Below, one piece after another: positions 1 through 8,970 of a DNA stretch of 64,000 nucleotides. The notes beneath the pieces are model-generated. The model saw only the letters and a list, made by a program, of their open reading frames with translations, was not told the DNA's origin and ran no database searches. The position numbers and the translations under genes were made by a program. The DNA is from Tsukamurella sp. TY48. Lineage in GTDB: Bacteria; Actinomycetota; Actinomycetes; Mycobacteriales; Mycobacteriaceae. Positions within the stretch are counted from its first letter, which is position 1. Each line of letters begins with the position of its first letter. The stretch lies in the NCBI RefSeq assembly GCF_019656655.1, contig NZ_BPMV01000001.1, positions 186,001 to 250,000 on the forward strand, written 5' to 3'.

Positions 1-230
1 GACATCCGGAGAGCCAAACCGAGTTCGCTCGCGATACCGAGTTCCCACCGATCCTGCGTGAGCCCCTTCGCGATCCGCTCACACACCCTGATTCGCAGCA
101 ACTCCGCCGCCAGCGCGTACTGCTCGTACACCAAACGGCATCGAGCCACCTCCGCGGCACGTAGCCGCTCGATCACATCAGCCGATTCTCCAGAGGGTTT
201 CGACTCAACCCCTGCGACACTATCGCTCAT
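1..230 (-). CDS. DUF222-like protein, N-terminal fragment (runs off the window)
   Basis: Read by hand on the minus strand: an ATG at 228-230 opens a frame that stays open to the window edge, giving about 76 residues starting MSDSVAGVESKPSGESADVI. The fragment is helical and rich in Ala, Glu and Arg (VIERLRAAEVARCRLVYEQY, then AAELLRIRV). This resembles the start of the DUF222/13E12-type proteins common in Mycobacteriales, which usually end in an HNH nuclease domain. That domain would lie beyond the left edge, so the family call rests on the helical N-terminus only. It follows the mrr remnant and hsdS on the same strand, inside the low-GC accessory patch. A toxin or another helical protein cannot be excluded. 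Confidence 0.5.
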   Translation of the reverse strand, partial: MSDSVAGVESKPSGESADVIERLRAAEVARCRLVYEQYALAAELLRIRVCERIAKGLTQDRWELGIASELGLALRM

Positions 231-242
231 ACTTTCGATAGT
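219..242. promoter_or_regulatory. Inverted repeat over the start codon of the left-edge gene
   Basis: A perfect 7-bp inverted repeat (ACTATCG at 219-225 and CGATAGT at 236-242, 10 bp apart) is centred on the start codon of the left-edge gene. The position would suit autoregulation or a hairpin that hides the start site. No cognate regulator is visible. Confidence 0.3.
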
Positions 243-278
243 AGGTGTGGCCACTGACAAGTTCCGGGTGTCTGGCGA

Positions 279-482
279 CTACTCGAAGAAGTCCTCGTCA
301 ACCTCCACGACGTGCAACGTCTGCTTGATCTGCACGCCTACGCCGTAGCGAATCATCAGGTCCGAGAGCCTAGAACCGTCAATGAGGATGATGCGCGTCG
401 GAACCACCTCGGCGTACTCCACAGCCCCTCGCGAGAACCGCCCGGTGGTGATGAATACGCCAGCACCGGCGCCATGATCCAT
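279..482 (-). pseudogene. 3' remnant of an Mrr-type restriction endonuclease gene
   Basis: This 67-codon frame encodes what looks like only the end of an Mrr_cat domain: GVFITTGRFSRGAVEYA, then IILIDGSRLSDLMIRYGVGV, ending in VDEDFFE. Those three blocks are the usual C-terminal landmarks of Mrr (type IV restriction of methylated DNA). The N-terminal winged-helix domain and the GDGGID and QAK catalytic motifs are absent: just upstream the same frame meets a stop, and then hsdS begins. It therefore appears to be the leftover of an mrr gene cut by recombination with the hsd operon. The ATG at 482 could still give a small peptide, but without the catalytic half no nuclease activity is expected. 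Confidence 0.7.
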
Positions 483-500
483 ATCACGTCGGCATCGCCA

Positions 501-1640
501 TCAGAGTTCACCCCGAAACGCGCGCGCCCGAAGCGATGCGACCAGCGACTGGGCCAAACCTTCACGCAATTCAGCAGACTTGCGCAGTTCGTTCACAGCG
601 TGCATTCGACTCGAAAAATCCTCCAGGTCTCGGCGAGCGACGAGCGGAATTCGAGTGGCAGCGAGTTGTTTAACATTCAACGTCGGCTGCGCAACAGTTC
701 TGAGTTCAGACTTCCAATACCGCTGCACGTCTTGAGACCGAAGTGCCGCCGCCACAAAACTCCGCAGATTCGAATCTGCTATTGGTACCCTGCTAATCGC
801 ACGAGCCACATTGCTACCAACATCTGCCGCCTCAACAAGCGCCACTTGCCCAATACTACCAACACAGCTAACGAGGATCTCGTGTCCGCGAAGCCTCGAT
901 CTCTTGTGCGAAGCCTCGATCGCTCCAGATACGCGCTTCAATTTGTCACGCCTGACCACTCCACCGCTAAGATCAGCAACCCGAATCATAGGAACACCAC
1001 CCGCGACGTCCTCGCCCGGCTGAACTATTCCATAGTTGATTCGATCCTCATCATCCACCAGTTCTGACAGCGATGCTGATGCCTCGACACCAACGACAGC
1101 CGCGCGATACATCGATCCTTCAACTAGGTCAATAGTGCCGCGGAGTCGACGCATCTGAGTAAGAATCGCGGTTGCGTGGTCGAGGATTGCGGCGATGCGG
1201 CGCTGCTCATCGAGCACCGGCAACAGCACAGGAAAATCGAGAAACTCATCCTCCCCGATTCGCTGACGGTTAGTTGCCCCCCTGCTACGCGCCCGGATTT
1301 GCGCCTCAAGCTGACCCGACTGAAAGAAGAACTCTAAGTAACGCGGATCGACCTTCTGTTCGCGGATATTGAACACCGGAAAATCCTTACTTACCACGGC
1401 GCCATCCAGTCGTTCAGGCACAACAGCGAACGCACCATTCCGCGCGTCAATACGGGAGTAGACGAACTGCCCCGCTGATACGCGGTATCCAGTGAATACG
1501 ACGGGCGTCTTGCCGTCTTTTATCACGCGTTCTATCGCGCCACCGCAGTTCATCCTTACCGTCACGAATTTCTCGCGCTCAGGGTGGTGTATTCGCTCGG
1601 GGATGCCTGCAAACTCAAGGATGTCACCGAGCCGATTCAC
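501..1640 (-). CDS. hsdS: Type I restriction-modification specificity subunit HsdS
   Basis: 379 residues with the usual two half-sites. An N-terminal target-recognition domain (about 1-140) is followed by the conserved helical spacer LPVLDEQRRIAAILDHATAI (about 140-175). A second recognition domain (about 190-345) leads to a C-terminal helix. HsdS sets the DNA sequence recognised by the HsdM methyltransferase complex. The GTG start overlaps the hsdM stop by four bases (GTGA), so translation is coupled. GC is well below that of neighbouring genes (hand-counted lines of 47-57% against roughly 70%), as expected for a horizontally shuffled specificity gene. The next frame downstream is the mrr remnant rather than hsdR. 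Confidence 0.9.
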   Translation of the reverse strand: MNRLGDILEFAGIPERIHHPEREKFVTVRMNCGGAIERVIKDGKTPVVFTGYRVSAGQFVYSRIDARNGAFAVVPERLDGAVVSKDFPVFNIREQKVDPRYLEFFFQSGQLEAQIRARSRGATNRQRIGEDEFLDFPVLLPVLDEQRRIAAILDHATAILTQMRRLRGTIDLVEGSMYRAAVVGVEASASLSELVDDEDRINYGIVQPGEDVAGGVPMIRVADLSGGVVRRDKLKRVSGAIEASHKRSRLRGHEILVSCVGSIGQVALVEAADVGSNVARAISRVPIADSNLRSFVAAALRSQDVQRYWKSELRTVAQPTLNVKQLAATRIPLVARRDLEDFSSRMHAVNELRKSAELREGLAQSLVASLRARAFRGEL

Positions 1641-3109
1641 GAGAGCATCACCTTCAGGTCGGCCAGCCCGCCCACGATCTCGCCTTCTAACTGCTCGATT
1701 TCGGCGATAATCTCCAGCGGCGGTCGATACTCGACCTCTTCGTACTCGATCTCCTTGTAGCGGTTGATCGACAGGTCATACCCCTGGGCGACGATCTCGT
1801 CCTTCGGCACAGTGAACGACTTTTCGGTGCGCGCCCGCTGACGCTCCGCGCCGCCGCGCTCCTTCCAGCGCTCGCGGACGTCGGGGAGGTCGTTGGCGTC
1901 CACAGGGTTTCGCTTGTCATCGAGCGAGAAGCCGTCGGACTGGACGTCGTAGAACCAGACCTCGTCGGTACCGCCCGACTCGGTCTTCGTGAACAGCAGG
2001 ATCGCCGTCGACACGCCGGCGTAGGGTTTGAACACTCCCGACGGGAGTTTGACCACACCATCGAGCTTCTGGTCCTCGACAAGTACCCTGCGCAACTCCT
2101 TGTGCGCCTTCGTCGAACCGAACAGCACACCGTCGGGCACGATGACCGCCGCCCGGCCGCCGGTCTTGAGTAGCTTGAGGAAGAGCGCGAGGAACAGCAG
2201 CTCCGTCTTCTTCGTCTTCACCGTCCGCTGGAGGTCTTTGGATGTCGCCTCGTAGTCGAGTGAACCCGCGAACGGCGGGTTCGCGAGAATCAGGGTGTAC
2301 TTCTCGGCGTCACCGCTCGCCCCCTCGGAGAGGGAATCGCGGTAGCGGATGTCCGGCTCCTCGACGCCATGCAGCAGCATGTTCATCGAACCGATCCGAA
2401 GCATCGTGCTGTCGAAGTCGTAACCGTGGAACATCGAGCGGTGGAACAGTTTTCGCTGTTCCGAATCCTTCAGCGCCTCAGGGTGGGTCGCGCGGATATA
2501 CTCACTCGCAGAAACGAGGAAGCCTGCCGTGCCACACGCAGGATCACAGATCGCGTCACCCGGCTTCGGCGCCATGAGATCCACCATCAGCTCGATGATG
2601 TGACGAGGCGTACGGAACTGGCCGTTCGTACCAGCGGTGGCGATCTTTGAGAGCATGTATTCGTACAGGTCACCGTTGGTGTCCCGCTTCTCCATCGGAA
2701 TGTCGTCAAGCATATCGACGACCCTCGCCAGCAGCGCTGGCGTCGGAATGGTGAAGCGTGCGTCCTTCATATGCTCGGAGTAGGTGGAACCATCGCCGCC
2801 CATGGCCTGCAGGAAGGGGAACACCTCCTGGCTGACGACCGCATACATCTCGGCCGGCGACCCGAGCTTGCGGAAGTAGGACCAACGCAGATGCTGCTGC
2901 TCCGGCATGAAGATCGGTTCCACGATCCCCGTCTTCAGGGTCTCTGCCTGGAACTCCTTGGACTTCTGGATCTCGTCGAGCCTGCGGATGAACAGGAGAT
3001 ACGTGATCTGCTCGATCACCTCGATTGGATTACTGATCCCCCCGGACCAGAAGGCGTCCCAGACGCGGTCGATCTTGCTCTTCAGCTCACCCGTAATCAC
3101 GCGACTCAC
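1637..3109 (-). CDS. hsdM: Type I restriction-modification DNA methyltransferase HsdM
   Basis: 490 residues, a normal length for HsdM. An N-terminal helical domain (IDRVWDAFWSGG to about residue 140) precedes the N6-adenine methyltransferase fold. That fold carries the S-adenosylmethionine motif DPACGTAGFLV and the catalytic NPPF motif in ILANPPFAGSLD. It should methylate adenine in complex with HsdS. The start shown is GTG at 3109; a second in-frame GTG at 3100 sits 8 nt after an AAGG and may be the real start (three residues shorter). No hsdR lies upstream or downstream within the window, so restriction activity is unproven. It is transcribed away from the membrane-protein gene at 3294. Confidence 0.93.
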   Translation of the reverse strand: MSRVITGELKSKIDRVWDAFWSGGISNPIEVIEQITYLLFIRRLDEIQKSKEFQAETLKTGIVEPIFMPEQQHLRWSYFRKLGSPAEMYAVVSQEVFPFLQAMGGDGSTYSEHMKDARFTIPTPALLARVVDMLDDIPMEKRDTNGDLYEYMLSKIATAGTNGQFRTPRHIIELMVDLMAPKPGDAICDPACGTAGFLVSASEYIRATHPEALKDSEQRKLFHRSMFHGYDFDSTMLRIGSMNMLLHGVEEPDIRYRDSLSEGASGDAEKYTLILANPPFAGSLDYEATSKDLQRTVKTKKTELLFLALFLKLLKTGGRAAVIVPDGVLFGSTKAHKELRRVLVEDQKLDGVVKLPSGVFKPYAGVSTAILLFTKTESGGTDEVWFYDVQSDGFSLDDKRNPVDANDLPDVRERWKERGGAERQRARTEKSFTVPKDEIVAQGYDLSINRYKEIEYEEVEYRPPLEIIAEIEQLEGEIVGGLADLKVMLS

Positions 3110-3293
3110 CTTAGTAGCGGGGCCTCAGTCGTTCGCGCCAACTGGTCCTCCATACACTGACCGACATCGTCATCACAGCCGTGCGGCTCCCTCGAAGTGC
3201 CGTGTGGTCTCAGAATCACCTCAGCCACGGGACCGGCGGCGCTGCGGGCCGAAGTCTCGGTACATTTGCAGTAGGTACAAGGAGGGGGTTGCG

Positions 3294-4304
3294 ATGGCGG
3301 AGACGGTTCCACAGGAAATCGCCGCCCGCGTCACGTCGGCGGCGGACGCGGTGATGGTCGGTCGCGAGCTGGCACAGGTCGCGGCGCGCGATGCATCGTC
3401 CTACCTCGACGGCATCCGCCCCGCAGCGGTCGACGACGCCTACCGGCGCTACACCGCCACCAACAACCCGGCCTACCTGGCATCGTTCCAGCGCAGCGCG
3501 ATGAATCCGCCGAACCGCCGGACCGGACTCTGGGTCACCCTGATCGTCGCCGTCTTCATCATGGGTGGTGTCGTCACCGCGTCGGCGGCCGGTGCCTTCC
3601 TCTTCCTGCTGCTGGCCTGCGCGGGTGTGGTCGGATTCAACATCTGGCGCAGTGCGCAGCAAAAGCATCGGCTCGAGGAGCGCGAACGGGCCCGTCTGGC
3701 GGCGAACCCGTGGCCCTTCCAGGCCGACCGCGTGCCGGCGTACAACCCGGGAGCGGAACCGGGGAACACCCGGGTCGAGACCCGGCTGCTGGGGCTGGCG
3801 GTGCTGCTCACCGAGGAGATCCGTCGCTCCCCCGCGTGGAACAACCCGATCCTCGACCAGCACCGGGTGCGCATCAATCTCGACGCCACGCTGCAGGACA
3901 TCAGCCACCGCGCCTACCGGGTGTGGAAGCTGCGCACCGACACACCGCGACCGTCGGGCGAATCCACCGTGACCCCGGTCCTCGCGGAACACCTCGACGA
4001 GTACACGACCGCCGCCCGGATGGCCGAGAACGCGTTGCGCGACCACGTGGCCGCGCTCGCCGAGTACCTGGGTGAGCTGCGCCCCGTCGAACGGCTCCTG
4101 CACGATCTGCAGCTGCTCGACCGGACCAACACCAGCGCGCACCGCGAGCTGCTCGATCAGCTGTACCGCGATGCCGTCGGCAACGAGGCCGATGCGCGCC
4201 GATTCCAGCAGCACGCCAACGAACTCCGCGATCTGCAGGCGAGCCTGGACACCCAGTTCCACTTCCTCCGGGAACAGGTCGCACGCACCAACCTGCTCCG
4301 CTGA
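3294..4304 (+). CDS. Hypothetical membrane protein with two central transmembrane helices
   Basis: 336 residues. The ATG at 3294 follows a strong GGAGGGGG ribosome site by a few bases, so longer upstream frames are ignored. An N-terminal helical region of about 80 residues leads to two adjacent hydrophobic segments (WVTLIVAVFIMGGVVTASAA and GAFLFLLLACAGVVGFNIW, about residues 83-122). A long charged, helical C-terminal region follows, with heptad-like stretches (RVETRLLGLAVLLTEEIRR; LHDLQLLDRTN). Both ends would lie on the same side of the membrane, probably the cytoplasm. I do not recognise a family. It stands alone between hsdM (divergent) and the peptide transporter (same strand, 37 nt away). 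Confidence 0.75.
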   Translation: MAETVPQEIAARVTSAADAVMVGRELAQVAARDASSYLDGIRPAAVDDAYRRYTATNNPAYLASFQRSAMNPPNRRTGLWVTLIVAVFIMGGVVTASAAGAFLFLLLACAGVVGFNIWRSAQQKHRLEERERARLAANPWPFQADRVPAYNPGAEPGNTRVETRLLGLAVLLTEEIRRSPAWNNPILDQHRVRINLDATLQDISHRAYRVWKLRTDTPRPSGESTVTPVLAEHLDEYTTAARMAENALRDHVAALAEYLGELRPVERLLHDLQLLDRTNTSAHRELLDQLYRDAVGNEADARRFQQHANELRDLQASLDTQFHFLREQVARTNLLR

Positions 4305-4341
4305 GCACACGCCGACCGCCGGTTCGTGATTTCATCTTCCG

Positions 4342-5796
4342 ATGACCACGACCCCCGGTTACAAACACGACACCAGGTTCTTCGGGCACCCCTGGCCCCT
4401 GGTGAACCTGTTCAGCGTCGAGATGTGGGAGCGCTTCTCGTTCTACGGGATGCAGGCGATCCTGGCGTACTACCTCTACTACTCGGCCGGCGACGGCGGC
4501 CTCGGCTACGACCAGGGCACCGCGCTCGGCATCGTGGGTGCCTACAGCGGTTTCGTCTACCTCTCCACGATCGCCGGCGCGTGGGTCTCGGATCGCCTGC
4601 TCGGCGCCGAGCGCACGCTGTTCTACTCGGCGATCCTGGTGATGGCCGGCCACATCGCGCTGGCGGTGCTCCCCGGCTCGTCCGGTGTGATCGTCGGCCT
4701 GGTGTGCGTGGCCATCGGCTCCGGTGGCGTGAAGGGCAATGCCACCAAGGTGGTCGGCGACCTCTACGAGCCCGGCGACACCCGCCGCGACGCCGGCTTC
4801 TCCGTCTATTACATGGGCGTCAACCTGGGTGCCTTCATCGGGCCGCTGCTCACCGGCTATCTGCAGGACACGGCGGGCTTCCACTGGGGCTTCGGCCTGG
4901 CCGCGGTCGGTATGGCGCTCGGCCTCGGGCAGTACGCGCTCACCCGCACGATGCTCCCCCGGATCAGCCGCATCGTGCCGAACCCCGCTTCCACCAGGGA
5001 CATCCAGTTGGTGGCGGGTGTCCTCGTCGCCGCGATCGTCCTGGTCGCGGTCCTCATCGCCACCGGTGTGATCCGGGCCGACAACCTCGTCGACGCGGTG
5101 ATCATCGCCGTTGCCGTCATCTCGATCGGCTACTTCGCCTTCCTGCTCCGCAGCAGCCGGGTCACCCCGGACGAGCGCAACGGGGTGCTCGCCTTCATCC
5201 CGCTGTTCCTGTCCCAGGTGGCGTTCTGGGCGCTGTTCCAGCAGCTGTTCTCCTTCGTCGCGGTGTACGCCGACGACCGCCTGAACCGGAACATCCTGGG
5301 CTGGGAGTTCCCCGCCTCGTGGATCCAGTCCGTCGACCCGGTGTACGTGCTGCTCTTCGCGCCGGTCTTCGCAGCGCTGTGGACCAAGCTCGGTTCGAAC
5401 CAGCCCAGCACGCCGATCAAGTTCGCGATCGGCACCGTCGGGATCGGCGTCGCCTTCCTGGCCTTCCTGCTGATGCCGCCCGGTGCGAACACCGTGCCGC
5501 TGATCGGGCTGCTCGGCATCATGCTGATCTTCGCGCTGTCCGAGCTGTGCATCTCACCGGTGGGATTGAGCGTGTCCACCAAGCTGGCGCCGCACGCCTT
5601 CCCCGCCCAGATGGTGGCGCTGAACTTCCTGTCGATCAGCCTCGGCTCCGCCCTCGCCGGCCGGCTGGCCACGTTCTACGACGAGACCAACGAGGCGCCC
5701 TACTTCATCGTCCTGGGCGGCGTCGCGATCGCCATCGGCCTGGGCGTGGTGGCCCTGACGCCGCTGATCAAGCGCCTCGCGCCCGCCGTGGCCTGA
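4342..5796 (+). CDS. POT/PTR2-family proton-coupled peptide transporter
   Basis: 484 residues, about 12-14 hydrophobic helices. The N-terminus has the POT signature EMWERFSFYGM (the ExxERF proton-coupling motif, about residues 26-36). A second POT block follows at GSGGVKGNATKVVGDLYEP and GFSVYYMGVNLGAFIGP. The family imports di- and tripeptides across the inner membrane, driven by protons. The start at ATG 4342 puts the conserved ERF motif at its usual distance from the N-terminus, although no clear Shine-Dalgarno sequence precedes it. A terminator-like hairpin follows. Exact substrate cannot be read from sequence. Confidence 0.92.
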   Translation: MTTTPGYKHDTRFFGHPWPLVNLFSVEMWERFSFYGMQAILAYYLYYSAGDGGLGYDQGTALGIVGAYSGFVYLSTIAGAWVSDRLLGAERTLFYSAILVMAGHIALAVLPGSSGVIVGLVCVAIGSGGVKGNATKVVGDLYEPGDTRRDAGFSVYYMGVNLGAFIGPLLTGYLQDTAGFHWGFGLAAVGMALGLGQYALTRTMLPRISRIVPNPASTRDIQLVAGVLVAAIVLVAVLIATGVIRADNLVDAVIIAVAVISIGYFAFLLRSSRVTPDERNGVLAFIPLFLSQVAFWALFQQLFSFVAVYADDRLNRNILGWEFPASWIQSVDPVYVLLFAPVFAALWTKLGSNQPSTPIKFAIGTVGIGVAFLAFLLMPPGANTVPLIGLLGIMLIFALSELCISPVGLSVSTKLAPHAFPAQMVALNFLSISLGSALAGRLATFYDETNEAPYFIVLGGVAIAIGLGVVALTPLIKRLAPAVA

Positions 5797-5830
5797 CCGC
5801 ACCGTCGGGGCGCTGAGAACCTCGCCGATT

Positions 5831-5855
5831 CGCCCGGACCGACCCCGTCCGGGCG
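5831..5855 (+). terminator. Hairpin after the POT transporter
   Basis: Perfect 9-bp GC stem (CGCCCGGAC at 5831-5839, GTCCGGGCG at 5847-5855) with a 7-nt loop, 35 nt after the transporter stop. There is no T-run, which is common for actinobacterial terminators. Confidence 0.55.
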
Positions 5856-5860
5856 GGTAC

Positions 5861-5882
5861 GTTCGGGTCAGACGACCTGAAC
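5861..5882 (+). promoter_or_regulatory. Candidate operator upstream of the GMC oxidoreductase
   Basis: Hyphenated dyad GTTCGGGTC-agac-GACCTGAAC (one mismatched pair) ends 16 nt before the GTG start of the oxidoreductase. Its place and 22-bp size fit a repressor site for the two-gene operon. No regulator gene is adjacent, so this is inference. Confidence 0.4.
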
Positions 5883-5898
5883 GAGGCGAGGAGCGCAG

Positions 5899-7479
5899 GT
5901 GCCTTCGGACGAATACGACTACATCGTGGTGGGAGCGGGCAGCGCGGGGGCCGTGATGGCCGCGCGGCTCACCGAGGATCCCGGTACGAGCGTGCTACTC
6001 CTGGAGGCCGGCGGGGAGGCGGATGCGGACGAGATCCAGATCCCGCTGGCCTTCGCCTCGCTGTTCAAGACGAAGTGGGACTGGAACTACACCACCACCC
6101 CGCAGAAGCACCTCGACGACCGGACGACCTACTGGCCCCGGATGAAGGCGCTCGGTGGGTGCTCGTCCATGAACGCGATGATCTACATCCGGGGCAACCA
6201 CGGCGATTACGACGCCTGGGCGAACGAGTACGGCGCCACCGGATGGTCGTACGACGAGGTGCTGCCGTACTTCACCAAGGCCGAGGGCAACACCAGCCTC
6301 GGCGATCGATACCACGGGACGACGGGGCCGCTCAACGTCGAGGACCGGGTGTACACCCATCCGCTGGTGCACGACTGGGTGGACAGCGCGGCGGCCTTCG
6401 GCATGGAGCGCAACGGCGACTTCAACGGTGCCGGCCAGGACGGCGCCGGCCTGTACCAGGTCACCTGCAAGGGCGGGCGGCGCTGGTCCACCGATAAGGC
6501 CTACATCGAGCCCGCCCGGACGCGGCCGAATCTCACTGTGGCGCTGGGTGCCACGGCGCGGCGCATCGACTTCGACGGTGACCGGGCCACCGGGATCACC
6601 TTCGCCCAGGGGGGCGGCGAGCATTCCGCGCGGGCCCGCAAGGAGGTCATCCTGTCGGGCGGTGCGGTGAATACGCCGCAGCTGCTGATGCTCTCGGGTA
6701 TCGGCCCGGCCGAGCACCTCGCCGAACACGGCATCGACGTGCGGGTCGCATCCCCCGGCGTGGGCGATAACCTGCACGATCACCCGATCGTCCCGGTGAT
6801 CTTCGATACCCACGGCAGCACCGACCTGATGGAGGCGCAGACGCTCGGAAACCTGGTGCGCTGGAAGGTGCGCGGCACGGGACCGCTTGCGTCCAACGCG
6901 GGTGAGGCGGGCGGATTCTTCCGCTCCCGCGACGATCTGGACCTGCCCGATCTGCAGTACCACGTGATGGCATCGGGCTTCTACGACAACATGCTGCACG
7001 AACCCACCGAGCGCGGATTCGTCTGCGGTCCGACGCTGGTGAACGTGGCCAGCCGCGGGCGGCTGCGGCTGCGGTCGAAGAATCCGGACTGGCACCCGTC
7101 GATCGAGCCGAACTACTTCGAGGCCCCGGAAGATCTGGAGGCGATGCTCGTGGGCACGCGCTCCGCCTTCGAACTGTGCCGGCAGGGACCACTCGCCCGG
7201 CACCTCGGCAAGCCCTGGCACCTCCCCGAATCCCCCACCGAGGACGACTATCTCGCACACATCAGGCAGTACGCGCAGACGCTGTTCCACCCCGTCGGCA
7301 CCTGCGCCATGGGCTCCGGCGAGGACTCCGTGGTCGACCCGCAGCTGCGGGTGCGCGGCACCGAGGGACTGCGTGTGGTCGATGCCTCGGTGATGCCGAT
7401 GATCACCCGCGGCAATACGAACGCCCCCACCATCATGATCGCCGAGAAGGCGGCCGACGAGATCAGGAAGTCAGCATGA
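5899..7479 (+). CDS. GMC-family FAD oxidoreductase (choline dehydrogenase-like)
   Basis: 526 residues. An N-terminal FAD-binding motif (YIVVGAGSAGAVMAARL, about residues 8-24) is followed by the GMC signature region (ALGGCSSMNAMIYIRGN). The catalytic C-terminal motifs are HPVGTCAMG (about 467-475) and RGNTNAPTIMIAE. The GTG start at 5899 follows GAGGAGCGCAG. GMC enzymes of this type oxidise choline or other alcohols to aldehydes. The gene overlaps the aldehyde dehydrogenase start by four bases (ATGA), so the pair probably turns an alcohol into an acid in two steps. Choline to betaine is one possibility, but no BetI-type regulator or choline transporter is nearby and the substrate is open. Confidence 0.88.
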   Translation: MPSDEYDYIVVGAGSAGAVMAARLTEDPGTSVLLLEAGGEADADEIQIPLAFASLFKTKWDWNYTTTPQKHLDDRTTYWPRMKALGGCSSMNAMIYIRGNHGDYDAWANEYGATGWSYDEVLPYFTKAEGNTSLGDRYHGTTGPLNVEDRVYTHPLVHDWVDSAAAFGMERNGDFNGAGQDGAGLYQVTCKGGRRWSTDKAYIEPARTRPNLTVALGATARRIDFDGDRATGITFAQGGGEHSARARKEVILSGGAVNTPQLLMLSGIGPAEHLAEHGIDVRVASPGVGDNLHDHPIVPVIFDTHGSTDLMEAQTLGNLVRWKVRGTGPLASNAGEAGGFFRSRDDLDLPDLQYHVMASGFYDNMLHEPTERGFVCGPTLVNVASRGRLRLRSKNPDWHPSIEPNYFEAPEDLEAMLVGTRSAFELCRQGPLARHLGKPWHLPESPTEDDYLAHIRQYAQTLFHPVGTCAMGSGEDSVVDPQLRVRGTEGLRVVDASVMPMITRGNTNAPTIMIAEKAADEIRKSA

Positions 7480-8969
7480 CCGCAGCAGAGACCAAGACCT
7501 TCGATTCCCTCAACCCACGCACCGGCGACGTGGTGGCGAGTTACCCCGTCCACTCCCCCGATCACGTGCATGCGGTGGTCGCCCGCGCCCGGGAACAGGC
7601 CGACTGGTGGCAGGAGCTGGGTTTCGAGGGCCGCAAGCACCAGCTCAACAAGTGGAAGGGCGTGATCACCCGCCGGATCAACCAGCTCGCCCAGATCGTC
7701 CACGACGAGACCGGTAAGCCGCACGGCGACGCGCTGCTGGAGGCCGCCCTCGGCATCGATCACCTGGGCTACGCCGCCTCGCACGCCAAGAAGGTCCTCG
7801 GCCCCAAGCGGGTGTCGTCGGGCCTGGTGATGGCGAACCAAGCGGCGACGGTGCGCTACCACCCGCTCGGTGTGGTCGGCGTGATCGGACCGTGGAACTA
7901 CCCCGTCTTCACCCCGATGGGCTCGATCGCCTACGCGCTGGCCGCGGGCAACGCCGTCGTCTTCAAGCCCTCCGAGTACACCCCCGGTGTCGGGGTGTGG
8001 CTCGCCCGCACCTTCGAGGAGGCCGTGGGCCGTCCGGTCCTGCAGACCGTGACCGGCTTCGGCGAGACCGGCAACGCGCTGTGCACCTCGGGCGTGAACA
8101 AGCTGGCCTTCACCGGTTCCACGAACACCGGCAAGAAGGTCATGGCCGCGTGCGCCGAGACCCTCACGCCCGTGGTCATCGAGGCCGGCGGCAAGGACGC
8201 CTTCCTGGTGGACCGGGACGCCGATCTCGACGCCGCGGCCGACGCCGCGGCGTGGGGCGCCTTCGCCAACGCCGGCCAGACCTGCGTGGGTGTCGAACGC
8301 GTCTACGTGCACAAGGACGTCTACGACCCGTTCCTGGAGAAGCTGGTCGCGAAGGCCCGCGAGGTCACGGCGAACGCCTCGGAGGACTCCAAGATCGGCC
8401 CGATCACGATGCCGAGCCAGCTGCCGATCATCAAATCGCACATCGACGACGCTCTGGCCCGCGGTGGCCGCGCGCTCGTCGGTGGCGCGGACGCGGTCGG
8501 CGAGCGGTTCGTGCAGCCGACGGTGCTCGTGGACGTCCCGGAGGATTCCCTCGCCGTGACCGAGGAGACCTTCGGCCCCACGGTGACGGTCGCCAAGGTC
8601 GACACCATGGACGAGGCCGTCGAGAAGGCGAACGCCACCCGCTACGGCCTGGCCGCGACGGTCTTCTCCAAGGCCCGCGGCATGGAGTTGGCCGACAGGA
8701 TCCGCTCGGGCATGGCGTCGGTGAACGGCATCATCACCTTCGCCGGCGTGCCGAACCTGCCCTTCGGCGGCGTCGGCGACTCGGGGTTCGGCCGCATCCA
8801 CGGCGCCGACGGCCTCCGCGAGTTCAGCTACGCCAAGGGCATCGCGCGCAAGCGCTTCACGCCTCTGCTCAACCTGACCAGCTTCGCGCGCACGAAGGCG
8901 CAGGAGGGGCAGCTCGCGCAGATCGTGACGCTGCTGCACGGCCGGCAGGGCACGATCGAGAAGAAGTAG
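7476..8969 (+). CDS. NAD(P)-dependent aldehyde dehydrogenase
   Basis: 497 residues. Recognisable ALDH blocks are the cofactor-binding WNYPVF and FKPSEYTP, the glycine-rich FTGSTNTGKKV, the catalytic base glutamate in VIEAGGKDAFLV and the catalytic cysteine in NAGQTCVGVERVYV (about residue 271). ETFGPTVTVAK and PFGGVGDSGFGR lie near the C-terminus. The motif usually read ELGGK is EAGGK here. The ATG overlaps the stop of the GMC oxidoreductase, so the two are translationally coupled; the aldehyde made by the upstream enzyme is the likely substrate. The gene ends one base before the convergent PH-domain gene, leaving no room for a separate terminator. Confidence 0.9.
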   Translation: MTAAETKTFDSLNPRTGDVVASYPVHSPDHVHAVVARAREQADWWQELGFEGRKHQLNKWKGVITRRINQLAQIVHDETGKPHGDALLEAALGIDHLGYAASHAKKVLGPKRVSSGLVMANQAATVRYHPLGVVGVIGPWNYPVFTPMGSIAYALAAGNAVVFKPSEYTPGVGVWLARTFEEAVGRPVLQTVTGFGETGNALCTSGVNKLAFTGSTNTGKKVMAACAETLTPVVIEAGGKDAFLVDRDADLDAAADAAAWGAFANAGQTCVGVERVYVHKDVYDPFLEKLVAKAREVTANASEDSKIGPITMPSQLPIIKSHIDDALARGGRALVGGADAVGERFVQPTVLVDVPEDSLAVTEETFGPTVTVAKVDTMDEAVEKANATRYGLAATVFSKARGMELADRIRSGMASVNGIITFAGVPNLPFGGVGDSGFGRIHGADGLREFSYAKGIARKRFTPLLNLTSFARTKAQEGQLAQIVTLLHGRQGTIEKK

Positions 8970-8970
8970 G

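Noticed and set aside
5899-8969. Reading the GMC/ALDH pair as a definite choline-to-betaine operon (betA-betB)
   Set aside because: No BetI, no choline transporter, and the ALDH motif EAGGK differs from typical betaine aldehyde dehydrogenases. The substrate is left open.
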